From the NCBI GenBank assembly GCA_902478875.1, contig CABSMZ010000025.1, positions 1 through 15,174 of the forward strand: 15,174 nt of DNA. Direction: 5' to 3'. Below are positions 7,010 to 11,867 of this stretch, in pieces (within the stretch, counting starts at the first letter, position 1; each line of letters opens with the position of its first letter). Source of the stretch: an uncultured Collinsella sp. (GTDB lineage: Bacteria > Actinomycetota > Coriobacteriia > Coriobacteriales > Coriobacteriaceae). A program made the translations under genes and the position numbers. The notes below the pieces were generated by a model, which was not told the origin of the DNA, searched no databases, and saw only the letters and a list, made by a program, of their open reading frames with translations.

Positions 7010-8047
7010 ATGGGTAAGTACATCGTTAAACGTGTGCTTCAGTTCATCCCGGTATTTTTGGGCGTTACGTTGATTCTGTTCGCCCTCCAGAATATTGTGC
7101 CGGGAGACCCGATCAAGCTGATCGGTGGAGACAAGGCTCTGTCCCCCGAGGTAGAGCTTCAACTTCGCGTGCGCTATCACCTGGTCCAGGCGGACGAGGA
7201 CGGCAACGCGATCCTTGACGAGAACGGCGATCCCGTTCCAACGTCGCTTGTGGACCAATACTTGAATTACATGAATGGTCTGCTTCATGGCGATCTGGGC
7301 AATTCGTATCAGCGCAAGCTGCCGGTTGCGGAAATCTTTGCCCAGAAGTATCCGTATACGGTTAAACTCGCCGCGTGCGCCATTGTGCTCGAGGCAATCA
7401 TGGGTATCGGTGCGGGTATCATTTCGGCGGTAAAGCGCTATTCCTTCTGGGATATTTTGGTAACGCTGACCACGTCGATCCTCGTTGCCGTTCCTGCATT
7501 CTGGCTCGGTATGCTGCTGCAGCTGTTCTTTGGCGTCATCCTTAAGGATGCCACCGGCGGCGCATTCTCCATGCCGATCTCGGGTGCCGGCGGCTCCAGC
7601 TCTCAGTATCAGGATTGGATGCACTATGTGCTTCCGACCATTACGCTGGCTTCGGTTTCGACCGCCTATGCTGCCCGCATCATGCGCTCGCAGCTACTCG
7701 ACGTCATGAATCAGGATTACATCCGCACGGCAAAGGCCAAGGGTCTCTCCAATCGCGCGATCATCGTCAAGCATGCGCTTAAGAATGCACTCATCCCCGT
7801 TGTTACCTATATTGGTGTCGACTTCGGCGGCATGCTTTCGGGCGCCATCCTGACCGAGACGGTCTTTAACTGGCCCGGTATCGGCTCTGAGGTCTACCGC
7901 GCCATTAGCATGCGCGACTGGCCCATCGTTATGGGCGGCGTTACGCTCATCGTTGTCGTCGTTATGGTGATCAACCTTCTCGTCGACATTAGCTATGCAT
8001 TCCTCGACCCGCGTATCCGCCTCGGCGGTCCGTCGGATAAGGCCTAA
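7010..8047 (+). CDS. oppB: Peptide ABC transporter permease OppB
   Basis: Integral membrane subunit that, with OppC, forms the peptide channel. It has 345 residues. The N terminus (YIVKRVLQFIPVFLGVTLILF) is the typical first membrane helix of the OppB/DppB type, followed by NIVPGDP and an extended extracytoplasmic loop (about residues 45-105). About six membrane helices are predicted by eye. The cytoplasmic EAA coupling region DYIRTAKAKGLSNRAIIVKH begins near residue 236, then come GAILTETVFNWPGIG and a C terminus ending in LDPRIRLGG, all family hallmarks. GGGGAG (7000-7005) precedes the ATG. It is the first gene of the oppBCDF block, reached from oppA across a 157-base spacer with two hairpins. 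Confidence 0.95.
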   Translation: MGKYIVKRVLQFIPVFLGVTLILFALQNIVPGDPIKLIGGDKALSPEVELQLRVRYHLVQADEDGNAILDENGDPVPTSLVDQYLNYMNGLLHGDLGNSYQRKLPVAEIFAQKYPYTVKLAACAIVLEAIMGIGAGIISAVKRYSFWDILVTLTTSILVAVPAFWLGMLLQLFFGVILKDATGGAFSMPISGAGGSSSQYQDWMHYVLPTITLASVSTAYAARIMRSQLLDVMNQDYIRTAKAKGLSNRAIIVKHALKNALIPVVTYIGVDFGGMLSGAILTETVFNWPGIGSEVYRAISMRDWPIVMGGVTLIVVVVMVINLLVDISYAFLDPRIRLGGPSDKA

Positions 8048-8061
8048 GGGAGGTACGTCTC

Positions 8062-8997
8062 ATGCAGGAAACTGATTCTCAGTCTCAGGAGCAGGCTACC
8101 GCCACTAAGGCCGCATCTGCTCCCGCCAAGTCCCGCACGCTGTGGGGCGACGCTTTCAAGCGTCTTCGCAAGAATAAGCTCGCCGTTATCGGTATCTGCT
8201 GGATTATCATCGTCGTTTTGGTTGCCTTGACCGCAGACCTGTGGGCTAAGCCCTGGCTCGGGTCGCCGACGGCTTCTGACTCGACGACCATGGCCGAGAC
8301 TTCGCTGCTGGCTCCGTGTGCCGAGCACCCGTTTGGTACCGACGCCCTTGGCCGCGACATTCTCGTCCGAGTTATCTACGGCGCGCGCGTTTCGCTTTCC
8401 GTCGGTATTATGGCCACCGCCATCTCCACGGTGATCGGTCTGATCATGGGCGCCCTGGCCGGTTTCTATGGCGGCATCTGGGATACGATCATCATGCGCT
8501 TCGCGGATATCTTCCTGGCGTTCCCGTACGTGCTGTTCGTTGTCGCCATGATCGCCGTTATCGGCCGTGGTCTTCAGAACGTCTTTATCGCCATCGGTAT
8601 TCTCGGCTGGCCCTCGATTGCCCGTGTCTTCCGATCTGCGATCCTAACGGTCAAAGAGAACGATTATGTTGACGCCGCTCGCGCGATGGGCGCATCCGAT
8701 GCTCGTATCGTTATGCGCCATATCTTCCCGAACTCCGTTGCTTCCATCGTGGTCTACGCGACCATGAACATCGGCGGCGCTATTCTGACCGAGTCCGCTC
8801 TGTCCTTCCTCGGCATGGGCGTTATTCCGCCTACGCCTTCGTGGGGCTCCATGATTCAGGACGGTCAGCAGTATCTTCTGACTGCTCCCTGGATGATGAT
8901 CATGCCCGGTCTGGCAATTCTCTCGACGGTGCTCGCCTTCACCCTGCTGGGTGACGGTTTGCGCGACGCCCTCGACGTCAAGATGAAGGACGCATAA
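8062..8997 (+). CDS. oppC: Peptide ABC transporter permease OppC
   Basis: Second channel-forming permease of the peptide importer. It has 311 residues. A hydrophilic Gln/Ala/Lys-rich N terminus (about 35 residues) leads into a first helix (LAVIGICWIIIVVLVALTADLW). Then come HPFGTDALGRDIL, diagnostic of the OppC/DppC type, several membrane helices, the EAA loop DAARAMGASDARIVMRH (starting near residue 204), and ALSFLGMGVIPPTPSWGSMI. The protein ends with the usual GDGLRDALDVK. GGGAGGT (8048-8054) precedes the ATG, and the gap to oppB is 14 bases. Confidence 0.95.
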   Translation: MQETDSQSQEQATATKAASAPAKSRTLWGDAFKRLRKNKLAVIGICWIIIVVLVALTADLWAKPWLGSPTASDSTTMAETSLLAPCAEHPFGTDALGRDILVRVIYGARVSLSVGIMATAISTVIGLIMGALAGFYGGIWDTIIMRFADIFLAFPYVLFVVAMIAVIGRGLQNVFIAIGILGWPSIARVFRSAILTVKENDYVDAARAMGASDARIVMRHIFPNSVASIVVYATMNIGGAILTESALSFLGMGVIPPTPSWGSMIQDGQQYLLTAPWMMIMPGLAILSTVLAFTLLGDGLRDALDVKMKDA

Positions 8998-8999
8998 GG

Positions 9000-10091
9000 A
9001 TGAAGAAGAACAAGAACTATGTGGACCTGAAGGACCAGCCGGTTCCCGAGGGCCAGCATCTGCTCGAGGTCGATGACCTTAAGATGTATTTCCACACCGA
9101 AGATGGCGTTGTTCGCGCTGTCGACGGTGTCTCCTACACGCTCGATCGTGGCGAGACCCTCGGTGTCGTCGGTGAGTCCGGCTCCGGTAAGTCCGTGACC
9201 GCCATGACCATCATGGGTCTTATCTCGATGCCTCCGGGAAAGATTGAGGGCGGCGACGTTCGCTATCGCGGTCGTTCTATCCTCGAGATGACCGAGGAAG
9301 AGATGCAGCACATTCGCGGTAACGATATCGCGATGATCTTCCAGGATCCTATGACCTCCTTGAACCCGGTCTATAAGATCGGCAAGCAGGTGGGCGAGGG
9401 CCTTCGTCTGCACCGTGGCTACTCCAAGCAGGAGGCGCTCAAGCGCGCCACCGAGCTTTTGGACCTCGTGGGTATCCCCGAGCCCGAGAAGCGCGTCAAT
9501 GAGTATCCGCACCAGTTCTCCGGCGGTATGCGTCAGCGCGTCATGATCGCTATGGCTCTTGCCTGCGATCCCGATATCCTGATTGCCGACGAGCCCACGA
9601 CGGCTCTGGATGTTACCATTCAGGCTCAGATTATCGAGCTCATGCAGGAGATGCAGGAGAAGAACGGCAACGCCATTATTATGATTACCCATGACCTGGG
9701 CGTCGTCGCCGATATGGCCGATAAGATTATGGTTATGTACGCCGGCCGTCCCGTCGAGTTCGGTACTGCTGAGGAAATCTTCTACGAGAGCCGCCATCCC
9801 TACACCTGGGGTCTTATTCGCTCCATCCCGGAGCAGGCCATCGATGAGAAGAAGCCGCTGACGCCGATTCACGGCAACCCGCCTTCGCTCATGAACCTGC
9901 CCGAGGGCTGCGTCTTCTCTCCTCGCTGCCCCTATGCGACGGACAAGTGCCGCAAGCAGCGCCCCGAGCGCGTTGTCACCGAGTCCGGCCACTATTCTGC
10001 GTGCCATTATTCCGGTGACCCCGAGTTCCTCAAGAACGCCCCTGAGACGTCCCGCACGCGCAAGGATTCCAAGAAGGGAGGCGAGGCGTAA
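9000..10091 (+). CDS. oppD: Peptide ABC transporter ATP-binding protein OppD
   Basis: Cytoplasmic ATPase that energises peptide import with OppF. It has 363 residues. The nucleotide-binding domain has Walker A GESGSGKS (58-65), ABC signature FSGGMRQRV (from 173), Walker B ILIADEP with Asp197-Glu198, and a D-loop ALD. The C-terminal oligopeptide/dipeptide extension carries four cysteines spaced C-x5-C-x6-C-x17-C (304, 310, 317, 335); in some characterised Opp/Dpp ATPases equivalent cysteines hold an iron-sulfur cluster. It begins 2 bases after oppC, with the ribosome-binding purines inside the oppC end, so the genes are coupled. The extreme C terminus (SRTRKDSKKGGEA) is a basic tail. Confidence 0.95.
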   Translation: MKKNKNYVDLKDQPVPEGQHLLEVDDLKMYFHTEDGVVRAVDGVSYTLDRGETLGVVGESGSGKSVTAMTIMGLISMPPGKIEGGDVRYRGRSILEMTEEEMQHIRGNDIAMIFQDPMTSLNPVYKIGKQVGEGLRLHRGYSKQEALKRATELLDLVGIPEPEKRVNEYPHQFSGGMRQRVMIAMALACDPDILIADEPTTALDVTIQAQIIELMQEMQEKNGNAIIMITHDLGVVADMADKIMVMYAGRPVEFGTAEEIFYESRHPYTWGLIRSIPEQAIDEKKPLTPIHGNPPSLMNLPEGCVFSPRCPYATDKCRKQRPERVVTESGHYSACHYSGDPEFLKNAPETSRTRKDSKKGGEA

Positions 10092-11120
10092 ATGACAGAC
10101 AATAACGAGCGCACTCCGCTGCTGAAGGTCGAGCATCTTTCTAAGGAGTTCCCCGCAGAGTCCGGCATGTTCGCCAAGCGTTTTTCCAAGCGCGTCGTCT
10201 CTGCTGTGAATGACATTTCGTTCGAGATTTATCCGGGCGAGACCTTTGGCCTGGTCGGCGAGTCTGGTTGCGGTAAGTCCACCACGGGCCGCACCATCAT
10301 GCGCCTGACCAAGCCGACGGCAGGTAAGGTGTTCTTCCAGGGCAAAGACGTTGCCGAGATGAGCAAGCATGAGATCAAGGACATGCGTCGTGAGATGCAG
10401 TTCATCTTCCAGGACCCCTATGCTTCGCTCAATCCTCGTATGACCATCGGCGAGATCGTCTCCGAGCCCATGACTATTCATGGCGTGGGCACCAAGGAGG
10501 AGCGCATTGAGCGTGTCCGTGAGCTGCTGGACGTCGTCGGCCTCAACCCCGAGCACATCAACCGCTATCCGCACGAGTTCTCGGGCGGTCAGCGTCAGCG
10601 TGTCGGCATCGCCCGCGCGTTCGCTCTGAAGCCCAAGCTGATCATCTGCGACGAGCCCGTTTCCGCTCTGGATGTTTCCATTCAGGCCCAGGTTCTGAAC
10701 CTGCTCAAGGAACTTCAGGACAAGTTCGGTACGGCGTATCTGTTTATCGCCCACGACCTGTCCGTCGTGCAGCACATCTCCGATCGCGTTGCCGTTATGT
10801 ATCTGGGTAAGATGGTCGAGGTTTCGGACTGGAAGACACTCTATAGCGAGCCGCACCACCCGTACACGCAGTCACTGCTGTCTGCCGTGCCGGTGCCCGA
10901 TCCGGATATTCAGAAGACCCGCAAGCGCATCATCCTCGCTGGCGATCCGCCGTCGCCGCTAGATCCGCCGACCGGCTGCCGTTTCCACACGCGCTGTCCG
11001 ATCGCGCAGGGCATCTGCTCCGAGAAGCTTCCTGAGTTTAAGGAAGTTGCCCCGGGCCACTGCTGCGCGTGCCACTTCGCGGAGCCGTTCCCGATCAAGG
11101 AATCGCACATCGACCTGTAG
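10092..11120 (+). CDS. oppF: Peptide ABC transporter ATP-binding protein OppF
   Basis: Second cytoplasmic ATPase of the importer. It has 342 residues. Walker A GESGCGKS (56-63), signature FSGGQRQRVGIARA (from 163), Walker B LIICDEP (Asp187-Glu188) and the ALD D-loop are all intact, so both ATP sites of the OppDF dimer look functional. A short insertion ESGMFAKRFSKRVV (about residues 23-36) before the Walker A strand is typical of OppF. The C-terminal cysteine pattern C-x5-C-x6-C-x17-C (296, 302, 309, 327) matches OppD exactly, with two extra cysteines at 324-325. The ATG follows the oppD stop directly (no gap), with GGAGGCG just inside the oppD end as ribosome-binding site. It is the last gene of the operon. 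Confidence 0.95.
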   Translation: MTDNNERTPLLKVEHLSKEFPAESGMFAKRFSKRVVSAVNDISFEIYPGETFGLVGESGCGKSTTGRTIMRLTKPTAGKVFFQGKDVAEMSKHEIKDMRREMQFIFQDPYASLNPRMTIGEIVSEPMTIHGVGTKEERIERVRELLDVVGLNPEHINRYPHEFSGGQRQRVGIARAFALKPKLIICDEPVSALDVSIQAQVLNLLKELQDKFGTAYLFIAHDLSVVQHISDRVAVMYLGKMVEVSDWKTLYSEPHHPYTQSLLSAVPVPDPDIQKTRKRIILAGDPPSPLDPPTGCRFHTRCPIAQGICSEKLPEFKEVAPGHCCACHFAEPFPIKESHIDL

Positions 11121-11136
11121 CCGGTTGTTATCGTTC

Positions 11137-11268
11137 GGGCCCGTGCTGGACTTAGTTTTCAGAACGTCCTCGACCATGGAAACCCCCTTATCCTGCTCCT
11201 TCGGAGCTGCGGATAAGGGGGTTTCCTGGTCTGCGGAATGTTCTGAAAACTAAGTCCAGCACGGGCCC
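11137..11268. repeat. 132-base near-perfect inverted repeat (possible MITE-like element)
   Basis: The outer arms 11137-11165 and 11240-11268 are perfect 29-bp inverted repeats, beginning GGGCCCGTGC and ending GCACGGGCCC. After a small imperfect section, GACCA/TGGTC (11172-11176, 11227-11231) re-pairs. A perfect 16-bp inner stem (11178-11193 with 11211-11226) and a GCTCC/GGAGC tip (11195-11199, 11203-11207) follow. The whole unit can fold as one long hairpin, or as a cruciform in DNA. There is no open frame, transposase or clear target-site duplication. A transposon-derived miniature element or a lineage-specific palindromic repeat is the likeliest origin, but copy number cannot be seen from one window. 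Confidence 0.85.
11183..11223. terminator. Inner hairpin, probable bidirectional terminator of the opp operon
   Basis: CCCCCTTATCC (11183-11193) and GGATAAGGGGG (11211-11221) form a GC-rich stem with TTT after the right arm and AAA before the left arm, so it reads as a modest terminator on either strand. It is the only terminator-like structure downstream of oppF (63 bases after its stop). It lies inside the longer 29-bp arms, which would compete by forming the full hairpin. Confidence 0.5.
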
Positions 11269-11333
11269 TGTGTTACCACTGCAGAGGGGGTGCGATTCCT
11301 TGATCGCTCACTTTATCTAATAAGAAATTTAGT

Positions 11334-11359
11334 GAGGCCGGAGCTTCAGCTCCGGCCTC
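11334..11359. repeat. Compact GC-rich hairpin with TTCA loop
   Basis: GAGGCCGGAGC (11334-11344) and GCTCCGGCCTC (11349-11359) form a perfect 11-bp stem around TTCA. CCCATATAAG follows, so it has no U-tract and is not a standard terminator. Confidence 0.8.
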
Positions 11360-11369
11360 CCCATATAAG

Positions 11370-11388
11370 GGCTCGGCTTTGCCGAGCC
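11370..11388. repeat. Compact GC-rich hairpin with TTT loop
   Basis: GGCTCGGC (11370-11377) and GCCGAGCC (11381-11388) form a perfect 8-bp stem. It lies 10 bases after the preceding hairpin, so the pair makes a tandem two-hairpin unit. It has no U-tract. Confidence 0.8.
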
Positions 11389-11449
11389 ACCAAATTTGCA
11401 TCAGCCCCCAGAACATGTTTAAGAATGGCGCCTGGAGTACGTGCCCCTA

Positions 11450-11574
11450 GGGCAGGAATGAGGTCGCTTTCCAACGCATTCCGCAGGGGGCGGCATTATT
11501 TTGTAGCGCGAAGCGCGGATCAAAATAATGCCGCATGCCCGAGGACGCGTTGGAAAGCGACCTCATTCCTGCCC
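11450..11574. repeat. 125-base near-perfect inverted repeat (second long hairpin)
   Basis: The outer arms 11450-11477 and 11547-11574 are perfect 28-bp inverted repeats (left arm begins GGGCAGGAATGAGG). After a partly paired internal loop, an inner perfect 14-bp stem (11490-11503 with 11521-11534, GCGGCATTATTTTG and its complement) is capped by a small GCGC-GAA-GCGC hairpin (11506-11516). Its sequence is unrelated to the first long hairpin, so two different families sit within 450 bases. There is no T-run on either side, no coding frame of substance and no clear target-site duplication. It is a MITE or REP-like candidate, or a stable structured RNA. Confidence 0.85.
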
Positions 11575-11614
11575 GAACAGGTCGGTCTACCTGCGCATTT
11601 ACAAATTCGTAAAC

Positions 11615-11661
11615 TTTTTTGAAAAAAGTGCTTGCACAGTTCTCGAATCATAGGTTATTAT
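11615..11661 (+). promoter_or_regulatory. Promoter of tRNA-Leu with palindromic T6-G-A6 upstream box
   Basis: The -35 is TTGCAC (11632-11637), then 18 bases, then a TATTAT -10 (11656-11661). Directly upstream lies T6-G-A6 (11615-11627), the core of the perfect 17-base palindrome ACTTTTTTGAAAAAAGT. It is joined to the -35 by GTGC. The same box, 20 of 21 bases identical, precedes the tRNA at the end of the window, which strongly supports a functional promoter module. The A/T tracts could act as an UP element for RNA polymerase alpha subunits or as a protein site. Confidence 0.8.
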
Positions 11662-11668
11662 CTTCCTC

Positions 11669-11708
11669 GTTGAACGCGCGGGTCCAACAAAACGAAGCGC
11701 GAATCAAC
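11669..11708 (+). promoter_or_regulatory. Hairpin in the 5' leader of tRNA-Leu
   Basis: GTTGA (11669-11673) pairs with TCAAC (11704-11708), and CGCGC (11675-11679) with GCGCG (11697-11701), separated by small unpaired bulges, leaving a 17-base loop. The structure fills most of the transcribed leader before the mature tRNA start at 11719. It might help leader processing or protect the 5' end; no function is shown. Confidence 0.45.
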
Positions 11709-11718
11709 AACATAGCAT

Positions 11719-11808
11719 GTCGGAGTGGCGGAATTGGCAGACGCGCTAGCTTGAGGTGCTAGTGACCGCTTTTTGGTCATGCGGGTTCAAGTCCCGCCTC
11801 CGACACCA
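11719..11808 (+). tRNA. tRNA-Leu (anticodon GAG)
   Basis: Full class II tRNA of 90 bases including an encoded CCA (11806-11808). The acceptor stem GTCGGAG (11719-11725) pairs with CTCCGAC (11798-11804), with discriminator A11805, as required for Leu. The anticodon stem CTAGC/GCTAG encloses loop TTGAGGT with anticodon GAG (11753-11755), which reads CUC and CUU. The long variable arm TGACC-GCTTTTT-GGTCA is diagnostic of Leu/Ser/Tyr tRNAs. The T-arm GCGGG-TTCAAGT-CCCGC is intact. It has its own promoter upstream and terminator downstream. Confidence 0.98.
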
Positions 11809-11820
11809 TCGCATTTGAGA

Positions 11821-11841
11821 AGCCTCTTCGGAGGCTTTTTT
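11821..11841 (+). terminator. Intrinsic terminator of tRNA-Leu
   Basis: AGCCTC (11821-11826), TTCG tetraloop, GAGGCT (11831-11836), then a run of T to 11841. It is only 12 bases after the tRNA and 26 bases before the next gene's start codon. Confidence 0.93.
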
Positions 11842-11854
11842 GTTACCGATAGAC

Positions 11855-11861
11855 GGTGGGG
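11855..11861 (+). promoter_or_regulatory. Ribosome-binding site deciding the phosphatase start
   Basis: GGTGGGG lies 6 bases before the ATG at 11868. The in-frame GTG at 11856 falls inside this purine run and has no separate binding site, so I prefer the ATG. Confidence 0.55.
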
Positions 11862-11867
11862 TCCACG

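Larger units (their letters stand above)
11121..11718. other. Gene-free region rich in inverted repeats, oppF to tRNA-Leu
   Basis: This is a 598-base stretch without a credible coding gene. In order it holds a 132-base hairpin (11137-11268), 65 bases with nothing I recognise (11269-11333, AT-rich towards the end), two compact hairpins (11334-11359, 11370-11388), 61 bases without clear structure (11389-11449), a 125-base hairpin (11450-11574), a short spacer, and the tRNA-Leu promoter and leader (11615-11718). An open frame at 11290-11622 runs straight through both arms of the second long hairpin and has no protein-like features, so I do not call it a gene. Confidence 0.85.

Noticed and set aside
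8865..10859. 664-codon open frame on the minus strand across oppC-oppD-oppF
   Set aside because: Same codon-bias shadow; it runs through three unmistakable + strand genes and their junctions.
11137..11574. Retron or other reverse-transcriptase-linked non-coding RNA
   Set aside because: Long hairpins suggested it, but no reverse transcriptase or effector gene lies in the window.
11137..11574. Single composite transposon with the two long hairpins as its ends
   Set aside because: The arms of the two hairpins share no sequence and there is no transposase between them.
11290..11622. 110-codon + strand open frame in the repeat region
   Set aside because: It spans both arms of the 125-base hairpin and the two small hairpins, has no convincing ribosome-binding site, and is not protein-like in composition.
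11121..11718. CRISPR array
   Set aside because: The repeats are inverted and differ from each other; there are no regularly spaced direct repeats and no cas genes.
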